Positions 51,971 to 61,717 are shown, numbered from the stretch's first letter. The stretch: 64,000 nucleotides of DNA from JABAQJ01 sp046327745 (GCA_046327745.1 JAXLXV010000018.1:66668-130667), one strand, 5' to 3'. Notes: generated from the letters alone by a model not told the origin. Numbers and translations: made by a program.

Positions 51971-52024
51971 AGTCCGGTGGCCCGACGAACTCCTTGTGTC
52001 AGAACGCCCGCCTCACACGGTGAA

Positions 52025-52060
52025 AAAATAAAGCGCGGGGGCTCCTATGAGCCCCCGCGC
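52025..52060 (-). terminator. Rho-independent terminator of the cupredoxin gene
   Basis: A perfect 12-bp stem GCGCGGGGGCTC / GAGCCCCCGCGC with a 4-nt loop is followed on the minus strand by TTTATTTTTT, about 20 bp after the cupredoxin stop. Confidence 0.95.
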
Positions 52061-52081
52061 CCTTTGCTTCACGGGAGAAGA

Positions 52082-52579
52082 CTACTGAACCGTGATTTCT
52101 CCCTTCATGCCCATCGCCAGGTGCGGGGTGCAGTGGAACGGATACTTCCCCGGCTTGATGTTGCCGAGGGAAAGCTCGAAGGTCTCGTTCGGGTTGATCA
52201 ACATCGGCGAGGAACCGTCGGTTGAGTTCGGCATGTTCGCGAACAGCTGGTCCTTCGAGTCGGCAGGAACGGTGGCCGCGTCGAATGCAACGTTGTGCGG
52301 GCCGCCGCTGACCATGATGAACTTGATCCCGTCGCCAGCCTTCACCGTGACGTTCGCCGGGTCGAATCGATAGCCCTGCGCATCACCCACCATCTTCACC
52401 TCGTGAACCGTGCCAGTAACCGGAGCCGCCGCCACGGAACTGGTGGGAGCAGGCGTCGCCGCCGGTGTTGCTTGCGGCGCCGGAGCTGCCGCGGTCGAAT
52501 CAGCCGCCTTATTCTCGCCACCACCACAGGCACCAACAACCAACGCGCCCGCAGCGAGCGCGAGTCCGTAGAACCGCAT
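52082..52579 (-). CDS. Cupredoxin (plastocyanin/azurin-like) lipoprotein
   Basis: This 165-residue protein has a signal peptide with lipobox VGAC, a Pro/Ala/Thr linker to about residue 60 and a cupredoxin domain. Type 1 copper ligands are visible: His in GGPHNVAF, then Cys, His and Met in FHCTPHLAMGM. It should carry electrons in the periplasm between respiratory complexes and a terminal oxidase or reductase. Shine-Dalgarno GGAGG precedes ATG 52579. A perfect CRP-type box lies about 76 bp upstream. Confidence 0.9.
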   Translation of the reverse strand: MRFYGLALAAGALVVGACGGGENKAADSTAAAPAPQATPAATPAPTSSVAAAPVTGTVHEVKMVGDAQGYRFDPANVTVKAGDGIKFIMVSGGPHNVAFDAATVPADSKDQLFANMPNSTDGSSPMLINPNETFELSLGNIKPGKYPFHCTPHLAMGMKGEITVQ

Positions 52580-52654
52580 TTTCCAAGGCCTCCAGAGCCG
52601 AACGGAAAGTACTTTGTGCCGAGTTTTTCTCGAGCCCACGGGGCCCCGCAGGCA

Positions 52655-52672
52655 TTGTGAACTTATTCACAA
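52655..52672. promoter_or_regulatory. CRP/FNR-family operator upstream of the cupredoxin gene
   Basis: TTGTGAACTTATTCACAA is a perfect 7-4-7 palindrome containing TGTGA-N6-TCACA, the exact CRP consensus. It lies in an AT-rich stretch between cupredoxin (minus) and hisC (plus), closer to the former. Confidence 0.7.
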
Positions 52673-52917
52673 ATAACGCCAAAAGCAAAGGGCCATTGGG
52701 GTTAAGTTAGGTCATCCAAGGGCCCACGCGATTCCGGTATCGATGCAAGGGTGTTGGTCACCGCTCCCTTCCTTAGCTATCCGCAGCGCTGGCGACGCTT
52801 TGCGCCACACGCCCGTCCCGGCATCTTCAGCCACCACTGGCCTTCCACCACCCGCCGCCGGATTTCGCGAGCGCGGGACCTTGGGAACCGAATTCCTTCG
52901 ATGGCGGACCCGATCGC

Positions 52918-53964
52918 GTGACTCGACAATCTCTGAAAGACGTTCCGACGTACGACGCTGATTCTGCCCCCGCTCGGTTTCAATTGGCTGATAATACGAA
53001 CGCCTTTGGGTCGCCGCCTTCCTTGCCGCGTGCCTTGGCCGACGCAAGGTCAGACGTCGGCACCGCCTATCCCAGCACTTACTCCGCTGACTTGCGGGAA
53101 CTGCTCGCGGAGTACGTCGGCGTCCGCCCCGAGCAGGTCGTGGTGGGCTGCGGCTCAACAGATTTGATCGACTGCGCCTTGCGAGCAATCTGTGAGCCGA
53201 ATGCGCGGGTGGCCTTCATGTACCCCACGTTCGTGATGGTCCGACCACTCATTCAGTGCAACGCACTGGATCCCGTAGCGGTGCCGCTGGGTGCCGACTT
53301 CAGCTTGAACGTCGACGCCCTGTTGAAGGAGCAGCCGGACCTCGTTTACTTATGTTCTCCCAACAACCCGACAGGTACAACGATTCCCTCTCAGGACGTC
53401 GAGCGCGTACTCGATGGCTGGAGGGGCCCGGTGTTGCTCGATGAAGCGTATGCGGAATACGCAGGCACCTCGCTTGCCAGCCGTGCTCCCGACTACGGCC
53501 GCGTTGTTGTGCTCCGCACGCTTTCCAAGGCCTGGGGACTCGCGGGGTTCAGGGTGGGTTACGCCGTCGGCGCCCGTTCATTGATTCGGCCGATGGAGCA
53601 GGTGCGTGGGCCCTTCCGGCTGTCTTCACTATCGGAACGAATCGCCGCGGCCGTGCTTCGATCGGACCGAACGTGGATGGAGGCCACTGTGGAACAGACG
53701 CGGGAAATGCGTGAGCGAATGGTTGGCGCACTTAACGCGCGTGGCATCTTTCCCCCGAGCTCCAAGGCGAACTTCCTCCTTGTGCCCGTCGCAGATGCCG
53801 TCGCCGCTGCAGCCGACCTTCGAAGGAAGGGAGTGGCGGTGCGCCCATTCCCTGGTGTGCCAGGCGTCGGTGATGCCTTACGAGTGACGATCGGACCGTG
53901 GGAAGCCATGCAGCGCATTATCGAGACGCTGACCGAATCCCACGTCGCGAGCAAAGGGCACTAA
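52918..53964 (+). CDS. hisC: Histidinol-phosphate aminotransferase
   Basis: This 348-residue fold-type I PLP enzyme has SPNNPTGT, DEAYAEYAG and the PLP lysine in TLSKAWGLAGFRVG. It converts imidazole-acetol phosphate to histidinol phosphate. The start is GTG 52918. It is followed one base after its stop by hisN, giving a two-gene histidine unit apart from any main his operon. Some relatives act on aromatic amino acids as well. Confidence 0.88.
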   Translation: MTRQSLKDVPTYDADSAPARFQLADNTNAFGSPPSLPRALADARSDVGTAYPSTYSADLRELLAEYVGVRPEQVVVGCGSTDLIDCALRAICEPNARVAFMYPTFVMVRPLIQCNALDPVAVPLGADFSLNVDALLKEQPDLVYLCSPNNPTGTTIPSQDVERVLDGWRGPVLLDEAYAEYAGTSLASRAPDYGRVVVLRTLSKAWGLAGFRVGYAVGARSLIRPMEQVRGPFRLSSLSERIAAAVLRSDRTWMEATVEQTREMRERMVGALNARGIFPPSSKANFLLVPVADAVAAAADLRRKGVAVRPFPGVPGVGDALRVTIGPWEAMQRIIETLTESHVASKGH

Positions 53965-53965
53965 C

Positions 53966-54754
53966 ATGCCCGAATCGACGGAAGGGCTCATGCACGCCCT
54001 CGAAGATATCGCCAAGAAAGCAGGCGACGTCGCGTTGCAGTACTTCGGTCGGCCTTTGAGCGTTGAGCGGAAGGAAGACGGAAGTCCCGTCACCAACGCA
54101 GATCGTGCAGTGGAGGACTGTATCCGCGCTTGGATCGAGTCGCACTTTCCCCACGACGGGATTGTTGGTGAGGAACGTGGTGCGCTGCGCGAAAGCGCCT
54201 CGCGGCGTTGGCTCGTTGACCCGATTGACGGAACCAAGAGCTTTTTGTGTGGCGTCCCCCTCTGGGGTGTGATGATCGGCGTGGCAAGCGGGGACCGCAT
54301 GCTCGCCGGCGCGATCAACTGTGCGGGTACGGGGGACATCGTTGTTGCCGCCGCCGGATGTGGATGCTGGCACAACGGAAGGTTGACCCGCGTCTCGGGA
54401 ATCAATCAACTCGGTGACGCGACGGTTCTCGCGACGGATGATCGCTTTCGAGAGCATCCCGACAGGATTCCGCGTTGGTCTGCCTTGGCCAGCCAAGCCG
54501 CGATCGCGCGCACCTGGGGTGATTGCTACGGTTACGTGCTTGTTGCAACTGGCCGGGCCGACGTCATGGTGGATGATCGGCTGAATCCTTGGGACGCCGC
54601 GCCTCTCATTCCGATCATTTCGGAGGCGGGCGGTTGCTTCACTGATTGGAACGGCGAAACGTCGATCGAAATGGGGGATGGCATTGCCACGAACGCCGAG
54701 CTCGCCGTGACGGCGCGCCGCGCGCTGGGCCTAACAATCGCCGGTGATCGCTAG
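53966..54754 (+). CDS. hisN: Histidinol-phosphatase, inositol-monophosphatase type
   Basis: This 262-residue magnesium phosphatase has GEERG, the metal block DPIDGTKSF and the late NPWDAAPLIPII block of the IMPase superfamily. The position right after hisC identifies the substrate as histidinol phosphate; on sequence alone inositol phosphate would also be possible. Its stop TAG overlaps the stop of the convergent M16 gene (CTAG). Confidence 0.87.
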   Translation: MPESTEGLMHALEDIAKKAGDVALQYFGRPLSVERKEDGSPVTNADRAVEDCIRAWIESHFPHDGIVGEERGALRESASRRWLVDPIDGTKSFLCGVPLWGVMIGVASGDRMLAGAINCAGTGDIVVAAAGCGCWHNGRLTRVSGINQLGDATVLATDDRFREHPDRIPRWSALASQAAIARTWGDCYGYVLVATGRADVMVDDRLNPWDAAPLIPIISEAGGCFTDWNGETSIEMGDGIATNAELAVTARRALGLTIAGDR

Positions 54755-56088
54755 AATTTCTCCATGAGGCGAGTTGGCGCCCGTTTGGCATCTCCTAGGT
54801 ACACGAATCGCATGTCCTTCATGTAGCGCTGGGCCGCCCTGCGTACATCGTCCGGGGTGACGGATTGCATGTCCGCGGCAAAGTGCGAGGCTGCGGCGAT
54901 GTCACCGTTGAATAGGTAGGCGCGAGCCAAGAAGTTGGCCTGCTCGTCGTTCGATTCGTTGTCTAGGAAGTACTGCGTCGTGAACTGGGCAACCAAGGTT
55001 TCCAGGCCGGCCACGTCCAGGATCCCGGTTTTGAGCCCATTCAGCTGCTGTCGCATCACGTCCAGCGTCACGTCGGGCGACACGGTGGTCACATACACGC
55101 CCCCAGCTGCAACAGCGCGCTCCACGAACGGGGCCTCGACCGCGTAGCTGAGATTGCGTCGCGAACGTACTTCGCCGAAAAACTGGCCAGACAGCACCGC
55201 CGACGCTATTCGGAGCGCTACGTAGTCCTTCGTCCCTGCCATCGGACCGGCATATCGCGCCATGATGTAGTTGGTCGGAAGCGCTCGATCGATCACCAAG
55301 GCGCTCCCAGAACTCCGGGGAAGGGAGTCCGGCAGCGTCCACCGATACGTGCCCACGGGCAAGTGCGCCAATGTCTGTCCTACCAGTTGTTCGACCTTGG
55401 CTCGTGGCACATTGCCCACCACGACCAGCAGCATGCGCGACTTCACGAACTGCTCGGCGTGGTACTGCCGCAAGTCAGCAAGTCGAAGTGCCGAAAGCGA
55501 TGCTTCGGTACCAGTCGGGGTTAGGGCGTACGGGTGACCAGCAAACGCAAAGGAATCGGCAAGGAACTCGAGTAGTGCGTCTGGTGAATCCTTGCGCTGG
55601 CGAACGGCGGCGACGAATTGCCGACGAACCAGTTCGAATTCGGAAGAGTCGAGTGTGGGCTGCATCACCCGGCTTGCGAACACGGCCCACGTGGAGTCCA
55701 AGGTGGTTCGTGTGGCTCGAATGCCGATGGTCGTCCAGTCTGGGTCTGGCTCGATCGCAATCGAGGTTCCAAGTCGCGCCATCTGTCGGCGGAGGCGCTC
55801 CTTCGGATATATCCGCGTCCCGCGCTCCGTAAGATCCAGCAGCAGCGGTTCTATGCCGGCGGTCCTCTCGGTCACCTGTCGAACACCGCCGAGGAGGTAG
55901 AGATTCGCGACCACAATGTCACTGGACGTTGCATAGCGCTGAACGACACGAATGCCACCGGTCTCATACGTGGTCGTTTGGGCGCTGTCCGACGCAGAAC
56001 TTGGGAGTCGTGTCGCGGCAGATTGCGCTGTTGCGGCTGACGAACCCCAAAAGGTGAGCGCGACGAAGATGGCAAGGCTGCGCATCAT
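54751..56088 (-). CDS. M16 peptidase-like subunit lacking the zinc motif
   Basis: This 445-residue exported protein has a signal peptide ending ATAQ and the M16 fold, but the HxxEH position reads LLLDL, so it cannot bind zinc. The C-terminal half with RRNLSYAVEA is conserved. It should pair with the active subunit encoded directly upstream, as in other heterodimeric M16 proteases. The two genes overlap by four bases. Confidence 0.85.
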   Translation of the reverse strand: MMRSLAIFVALTFWGSSAATAQSAATRLPSSASDSAQTTTYETGGIRVVQRYATSSDIVVANLYLLGGVRQVTERTAGIEPLLLDLTERGTRIYPKERLRRQMARLGTSIAIEPDPDWTTIGIRATRTTLDSTWAVFASRVMQPTLDSSEFELVRRQFVAAVRQRKDSPDALLEFLADSFAFAGHPYALTPTGTEASLSALRLADLRQYHAEQFVKSRMLLVVVGNVPRAKVEQLVGQTLAHLPVGTYRWTLPDSLPRSSGSALVIDRALPTNYIMARYAGPMAGTKDYVALRIASAVLSGQFFGEVRSRRNLSYAVEAPFVERAVAAGGVYVTTVSPDVTLDVMRQQLNGLKTGILDVAGLETLVAQFTTQYFLDNESNDEQANFLARAYLFNGDIAAASHFAADMQSVTPDDVRRAAQRYMKDMRFVYLGDAKRAPTRLMEKF

Positions 56089-57518
56089 GAACGCACCTTC
56101 GCCAGCAGGTCAGACTCCGATAGCTGCAACTGACGCTTAACCTCGGGCGGCAGCAGTACGCCAACGATGTATGGTTTTCCCACGATGTATTTCCGTGCGT
56201 AGGCGCGCAGGTCCAACAATGTCTGCCTCCCCATGTTGTCCACGTACCCCATGTAGTACTCCAGATCGGCGACGCTCCACCAGAATCCCAGCGTGTGCGC
56301 AAAATCGGAGGGCCGGTCAAAACCGAACACCGTGCTCACGGCGCGTTCTGCTTTCGTCGCGTCCAGCTGGTCTGGCGTGATATAGGTGGGATCGGCGAGC
56401 GACTCAATCTCATGGTGAAGGGCGGCGAGGGCCTCCTTGAAGCGGTCCGGTGTCGTTTGACCAGAAATCGTGATCGGTCCATTCTGATTTAGCGTGTAGT
56501 AGTTCACGGAAATGCCTTGCCACAACCCGCTGTCCACCAGCCGGCGCTGCAGCGTACTCCCTGGTTGGTTGAGCGCGTCCGAGAACACATCGGCCGCATA
56601 CGTCGCGACCGGATCTCCACGCACACTGGGACCCTGCCAGCGAATGAGTACCGTAATGGCGCCGACATCTTGCTCGACAATCACGCCTTGCGACTTCTCG
56701 ATCGGCGGAATCGGAGGAATCGGCGACTCCGTGAACGGGTCAGCGCTCCGTGACCAATCTCCGAAAATCGCTTTTGCCAGCTCGAACACTCGTGCCGCGT
56801 CCACATCACCGGTCACAATCAAGGCAGAGTTGTTCGGGACGTAGAAGCGATGCTGAATCTCCCGCATCTTGTCCGGCGTGACCGTCTGCAGGACGTTCCG
56901 TTCGCCAATGATGTTCTTGCGACTCCATTGGCCCGGATACATCAGCTCTGTCGTCCGCTTGTCCAGCTCAAAGAACGCGCTTGCCTCATTGCGATCGTAC
57001 TCGCCCAGGACGACTTGCCGCTCTCGATCCAGCTCTTCCTTGAGGAACTTTGGATCGCGGAGCGCGGCGGCGATGAGCCGCATCCCACCGTCGATGCTGT
57101 CAGCCGGGAGCGAGAGGTAGTAGTTCACCCGCTCCTCCTGGGTCGTCCCGTTAAATACGGCACCTAACGACGATGCGCGCTGGATGAACTCGTCGGGCCG
57201 TGGCAACTGGGCGTTGGCCTTGAAGAACATGTGCTCGTACATGTGTGCCAGTCCTTCGTACCCCGCTGGCTGTGTGAACGACCCGTTGCGAACATCGATT
57301 TCCACCGTCGCAATCGGCACGCCATGGTTCTCAGCCACGATGACTTCCATGCCGTTGGCCAGCACCGTGTGATGAATGAATTTCTGGAGTTCAACCCGCT
57401 GGGCGCCGGCCACAACGGGAACGCTCAACCAGCAGGTGATCACGGCACCAACCACCAAGCGCTGGCGCGTGCGCCGTGTCAGTAGTTTCTTACCCCTATT
57501 ATGTCGAAGCTCGATCAC
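56085..57518 (-). CDS. M16 zinc peptidase, catalytic subunit
   Basis: This exported protease has HMYEH (HxxEH) with the third ligand Glu in VVLGEYDRNE about 75 residues on. It degrades or processes peptides in the periplasm together with the downstream partner. The start is uncertain: GTG 57518 keeps the signal-peptide basic region but overlaps the murB start by 18 bp; GTG 57455 would avoid this. The longer frame to 57584 lies inside murB. Confidence 0.85.
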   Translation of the reverse strand: MIELRHNRGKKLLTRRTRQRLVVGAVITCWLSVPVVAGAQRVELQKFIHHTVLANGMEVIVAENHGVPIATVEIDVRNGSFTQPAGYEGLAHMYEHMFFKANAQLPRPDEFIQRASSLGAVFNGTTQEERVNYYLSLPADSIDGGMRLIAAALRDPKFLKEELDRERQVVLGEYDRNEASAFFELDKRTTELMYPGQWSRKNIIGERNVLQTVTPDKMREIQHRFYVPNNSALIVTGDVDAARVFELAKAIFGDWSRSADPFTESPIPPIPPIEKSQGVIVEQDVGAITVLIRWQGPSVRGDPVATYAADVFSDALNQPGSTLQRRLVDSGLWQGISVNYYTLNQNGPITISGQTTPDRFKEALAALHHEIESLADPTYITPDQLDATKAERAVSTVFGFDRPSDFAHTLGFWWSVADLEYYMGYVDNMGRQTLLDLRAYARKYIVGKPYIVGVLLPPEVKRQLQLSESDLLAKVRS

Positions 57519-58457
57519 GCGGTATTGTCCTTTCGAGAAGAAGCGCTCCGGCAGCTGCACGCCGCTCGCCTGCGGACACGCCAACCCATGGCGCCCTATA
57601 CAACGTTTCGTATCGGGGGGCCGGCGGACCTCATGTACGATGCCACGTCGGCCGACGATCTGGCAAACGCCGTATGTCTCGCACGGCAGGTCGGCGTGCC
57701 ATACTTCGTCCTCGGACTCGGCGCGAACATCCTGGTGGGTGACCGCGGCTTTCGAGGCGTCGTGATTCGTAATTTGGCACGCCGGTTCGCCATCGACGGC
57801 GATGGTACCCTCATCGCCGAAAGCGGTGCCCTAGTGGGCGACCTCATTCTGGCGTCGGTCGCCGAGAGCTGGTCCGGACTCGAACACTACGTCGGAATCC
57901 CTAGCAGCGTGGGCGGAGCCGTCTGGCAAAACTTGCACTTCCTGTCGCCAGCGCCGGCGCGCGAACGTACCATGTTTTTTGCCGAAGTGGTGCAGGGATG
58001 CGAGCTGCTGACAGAGGACGGCACTCGTCGATCGGTGGATACCGCCTATATGCAGTTCGGCTACGACACCAGCGTGCTGCACACGTGCCGCGACGTCGCC
58101 CTCAGCGTCACGATGCGCCTAACGCGCGGTGACGCATCAGACCTGCATCGCATCTTGCAGGAAAACCTCGCCTGGCGAGGGGCAAGGCATCCTTGGCTTC
58201 AGATCCATCCAAGTGCCGGCAGCATCTTCAAGAAGATTGAAGGGGTCGGTGCCGGACGACTGATCGACCAGTGCGGGCTGAAGGGTCACCGCGTCGGCGA
58301 CGCACAGATATCGCATCTCCACGCGAATATCATCGTAAATCTCGGCCACGCGACGGCGGCTGATGTTCGCACATTGATCGCTCTAGCCCAGCATGCGGTA
58401 CGCGACCGGTTTCAGCAGGACCTCGAACCGGAAATCGGGTTCATCGGGGAGTTCTGA
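57501..58457 (+). CDS. murB: UDP-N-acetylenolpyruvoylglucosamine reductase
   Basis: This 318-residue FAD enzyme makes UDP-N-acetylmuramate for peptidoglycan. It has TTFRIGGPADLM, VLGLGANILVGDRG, IPSSVGGAVWQNLH and the catalytic serine in PSAGSIFKKI. It stands apart from any dcw-type cluster. It is divergent from the M16 pair and ends 4 bp from the convergent Omp85-like gene. Confidence 0.92.
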   Translation: MSKLDHAVLSFREEALRQLHAARLRTRQPMAPYTTFRIGGPADLMYDATSADDLANAVCLARQVGVPYFVLGLGANILVGDRGFRGVVIRNLARRFAIDGDGTLIAESGALVGDLILASVAESWSGLEHYVGIPSSVGGAVWQNLHFLSPAPARERTMFFAEVVQGCELLTEDGTRRSVDTAYMQFGYDTSVLHTCRDVALSVTMRLTRGDASDLHRILQENLAWRGARHPWLQIHPSAGSIFKKIEGVGAGRLIDQCGLKGHRVGDAQISHLHANIIVNLGHATAADVRTLIALAQHAVRDRFQQDLEPEIGFIGEF

Positions 58458-58461
58458 CGGC

Positions 58462-60642
58462 TCAAAGTGCCTGTCCGAGGGCCAACTGGAATCGCCAACG
58501 GCCCTGGTGATCGACCGGACGAGCAACATCAACGCCAAGGGCGCCGCCGAAAAATCGAAGGCCTACGCCCATCGACGTACGCCAATGGCAGGTAGGCCCA
58601 CCCTCCCCATGCGACGGAGCGCCCGTGCAGGACGCCAACGTGCCCTGAGTGGGCGTCGGCAAGGTCAATATCTGCAAGGCCCTGCTGGCTGCGTCTCCGG
58701 ACAGGCCGACCCACGCCGATTGCACGCTCAGGACCAGCGCCGGCGTTGGAGCTGGCAGCAAGACGCGGGGCGTCACCCGGAAAGGGGCGGCGAAAACAGG
58801 AAGCGTTTGCATGGCCATGCCGCGCACTACGACCGCGCGATTACCCGCGAAGGCCTTGTAGTCGTAGCCAAGTAGGTTTTGCGCGGCACCCACCTCAAGG
58901 AGCTGTTGCGGAGGCAGAGACCGGCCCCACACAGCCCCCGCGTCGAGCCGACCGGCAACGGTGGTTCGCCCACTGTGCCAGCGCGCGATGCCGCGTCCTT
59001 CCAGACGCTGATACTGGAAGCTGCCATTCCCCGCCTGCAGGCTAGCCTGCGCGCCGAATCCCGGCTGAATGAACCCAAGCGTGATTCGTGGATTCACGGT
59101 CAACGTCGCGGTGCCTCGGGTATAGACACCGCCGGTCACCCCCCTGTTCACACGAAAATCGGAGCCAATGCCAATCGGGCTCCTGAAGACATTCATCTGC
59201 ACGTCGCTGTCTCGCACGCGGGCGAGTTGAAGGGTGGATACAACGCGTTGGCTCGCATTCCACTCGTATCGCCACGTGCCTGCAACGGTCTGCCGACTCA
59301 CGTAGTCGTAGTCATCGACTCCAAAAAGGGCACCAAGTGTCGAGCCTGAGTCCAATGGTGCGCGGAAATCGTTCGTGTTATCCAACGTGCGATTGAGCGT
59401 AAGGCCGAAACGGTGACCCCGATGACTCCACTCGACATCCACATGTCCGCGGACGGTCTCTTCTTGCCACGCACGCCCACCAGCAGCGCTTATCCTCAGA
59501 CCGGGAGCAGCATCACGTGCGTTCAGCTCCAACGAAAGGCCGGTGAACCAACCTTCGATACGGTTGAAGCGGACGAGGTCAGCGAGCCGTCGGAAGCGTA
59601 TATCGATCCGTGGCGGACCTGTCGCTTTCCACGCCTCAGGTGCGACGTCGTCGAAATCTTCCGCCCGTGCGTTCGCTGTCGCGTCTCCAAGCGGTGACGT
59701 CCATGTTGTAAACCTCCCTATAGAGTCGCCGGGTGCCAGCGTCAGGCGGTGTGGCCGCGCCTCCAAGGTGTCGACGCTTGTGCGAATCGTTCCCGTGTCT
59801 CCGTCGACCTGGTAATGTCGAAATGTGGACGTAGCACGAAAGACCGAACGCGTGTCACTCGATATCCGAAAGAGGACTTGCGCCTCGAACCGCTGTTTGG
59901 CTGGGAGCCAGATCTCTTGTGCAATTTCCTGGTTCTCGAGCTCCACGTACAATGCCCCTTCGAAGCCCGACGTCACTGCACGCTCCAGCAATCCACGGGA
60001 ATCGCCGACGGCATAAATGCGCCCCCGCATTCTCACGAGATGTGCCCGGGTGGCATCGAGAAAGAGTTCTCCGTTGAAGACGATCCGGTTCTCGGGAAGA
60101 TGATCCCGCGGAGTCACAACGACGCGAACCACTGGGACGCGTCGCGCATCGAACATCAGAGTTTCAACCGTATCTCCTCCTGAAAACAGGTACGTCTGCT
60201 CGCGTTCGTCACCGAGAGGATGCACGGGAGCAACCGACCGCTTCGATCGTCGGCCGCGGGTCGCGTTGTCGCGGCCAAACATGAGCGGGAGGCTATTGCC
60301 ATACAGGTGCGGAACTAAAAGCGATTGTTGCATGAACGTCAGTGCTGTCAACTGCGGTCCAACCGCCTGCAGGCGATCCCCAATCACGTGTTGGTCAAAA
60401 TCACCCGGAGAATTCCAGCGGACAACGGAGGCCAGTTGCTCGAGGGAAACGGGTGCCTCGTTGTGTTGACCCTGGCGGATGGTGACTGCGACCTCCGTTT
60501 CGACCGTGGCTTCATACGCACGGATTTGCTGTGGGAGGTTCCGGTTGTTGGTGGAGGCACGTTCGACGAGAGTGCGGAGCGCGGGCGTGGTATATGGCGA
60601 CGCGATGACTGTCAGCTGCAACAGTACCACCCACGCGAGCAT
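58462..60642 (-). CDS. Omp85-superfamily-like outer-membrane protein
   Basis: This 726-residue exported protein has an N-terminal soluble part of about 340 residues (a beta-rich domain with ETLMFDARRVPVVRVVV and LYVELENQEIAQEIWLPA) and a C-terminal barrel. Near the end LLGYDYKAFAGNRAVVVRG resembles the RGY-type block of Omp85 barrels. The N-terminal domain is not a set of POTRA repeats, so it is closer to the DUF5686-like branch. The role in the outer membrane is unknown. It is 5 bp downstream of terC. Confidence 0.65.
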   Translation of the reverse strand: MLAWVVLLQLTVIASPYTTPALRTLVERASTNNRNLPQQIRAYEATVETEVAVTIRQGQHNEAPVSLEQLASVVRWNSPGDFDQHVIGDRLQAVGPQLTALTFMQQSLLVPHLYGNSLPLMFGRDNATRGRRSKRSVAPVHPLGDEREQTYLFSGGDTVETLMFDARRVPVVRVVVTPRDHLPENRIVFNGELFLDATRAHLVRMRGRIYAVGDSRGLLERAVTSGFEGALYVELENQEIAQEIWLPAKQRFEAQVLFRISSDTRSVFRATSTFRHYQVDGDTGTIRTSVDTLEARPHRLTLAPGDSIGRFTTWTSPLGDATANARAEDFDDVAPEAWKATGPPRIDIRFRRLADLVRFNRIEGWFTGLSLELNARDAAPGLRISAAGGRAWQEETVRGHVDVEWSHRGHRFGLTLNRTLDNTNDFRAPLDSGSTLGALFGVDDYDYVSRQTVAGTWRYEWNASQRVVSTLQLARVRDSDVQMNVFRSPIGIGSDFRVNRGVTGGVYTRGTATLTVNPRITLGFIQPGFGAQASLQAGNGSFQYQRLEGRGIARWHSGRTTVAGRLDAGAVWGRSLPPQQLLEVGAAQNLLGYDYKAFAGNRAVVVRGMAMQTLPVFAAPFRVTPRVLLPAPTPALVLSVQSAWVGLSGDAASRALQILTLPTPTQGTLASCTGAPSHGEGGPTCHWRTSMGVGLRFFGGALGVDVARPVDHQGRWRFQLALGQAL

Positions 60643-60647
60643 CTGGA

Positions 60648-61649
60648 CTATCGCGCTCCGTCGCGCCGATCGGCTCGAATGGAAGCGAACACGCCCGCCA
60701 GTAAGATCAACACCACCACACCGAGCAGATAGAAATTGAAGCTGGGCCCGAGGTAGTCCTTGAGCAGGTCCGCGAGCAACATCTTCGTCCCAATGAGGCC
60801 CAGGATCGCCGACAGCGAAGCTTTGAGATATCGGAACTTCTCGATAATGCCGGCCAGAACGAAATAGAGCGAACGAAGACCAAGAATCGCAAACACGTTG
60901 CTCGTGAACACCAGAAACGGATCGGTAGTGATCGCGAACGTGGCCGGTATGGAATCCAGCGCGAAGACCAAGTCCATGGACTCGATTAACACCAGGGCAA
61001 TCGCCAGCGGGGTAAGCACCCGCGCACCGTCAATGCGCGTCACGAAGCGCGCGCCGTCGAACCGGCCCGTGATGGGAAAGATCCGCCGAAGCTGTGTGAT
61101 GACGAACGCTTCATCGGTGTTCAACGTCTCGCTCTCGTTGCTTCGAAACATCTTGAACGCCGTCACGATCAGGAAAACGCCGAACAAGTACAGCACCCAG
61201 TGATACCGGGACACCAGCGTCGCGCCACCTATGATCATCGCGCCCCGCATGACAAGGGCACCGAGAATTCCCCAAAAGAGCACGCGATGCTGGTAGATCG
61301 GCGGAATTCGCAAATGCGCGAAGATCATCACCATCACGAACACGTTGTCTGCACTGAGTGACAGCTCGATCAGGTAGCCCGTGAAAAACTTGACGGCGGC
61401 CAAGCGACCTGTGTTGATCTGTCCGTCGACCCGGTCCACGTACATCCCAAGACCGAGCCAGTGGCGATCATAGGCATACCAGACCAGGATATTGAAGCTG
61501 ACGGCAAACACGACGATCAGACTCGTCAGCACCAAGGCTTCGCGAACACTGACCACGTGCGCCTTGCGATTGAGAATTCCCAGGTCGAGCGCCAGCATCA
61601 CGCCGACAAACGCTAGGAACCCTCCCCAGGCCCAGAGTGTGGTGTCGAT
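60648..61649 (-). CDS. terC: TerC-family integral membrane protein, apparent ATC start
   Basis: This is about 333 residues with eight or nine membrane segments and the family blocks ELSLSADNVFVMVMIF and LVLIESMDLVFALDSIPA with conserved acidic residues. Members are linked to tellurite resistance or manganese efflux. The homologous first segment TTLWAWGGFLAFVGVMLALDLG begins right after ATC at 61649, and an in-frame TGA lies two codons upstream. The first usual start, GTG 61601, would cut this membrane segment in half. So either ATC is used or the start is mutated. Confidence 0.8.
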   Translation of the reverse strand: MDTTLWAWGGFLAFVGVMLALDLGILNRKAHVVSVREALVLTSLIVVFAVSFNILVWYAYDRHWLGLGMYVDRVDGQINTGRLAAVKFFTGYLIELSLSADNVFVMVMIFAHLRIPPIYQHRVLFWGILGALVMRGAMIIGGATLVSRYHWVLYLFGVFLIVTAFKMFRSNESETLNTDEAFVITQLRRIFPITGRFDGARFVTRIDGARVLTPLAIALVLIESMDLVFALDSIPATFAITTDPFLVFTSNVFAILGLRSLYFVLAGIIEKFRYLKASLSAILGLIGTKMLLADLLKDYLGPSFNFYLLGVVVLILLAGVFASIRADRRDGAR

Positions 61650-61717
61650 GGGTCAGACCCCCGGCAGGCCGCCGACGCGCCAGCGATCCTGGGGTCGACG
61701 TCGATCGTTCGAGTGGA

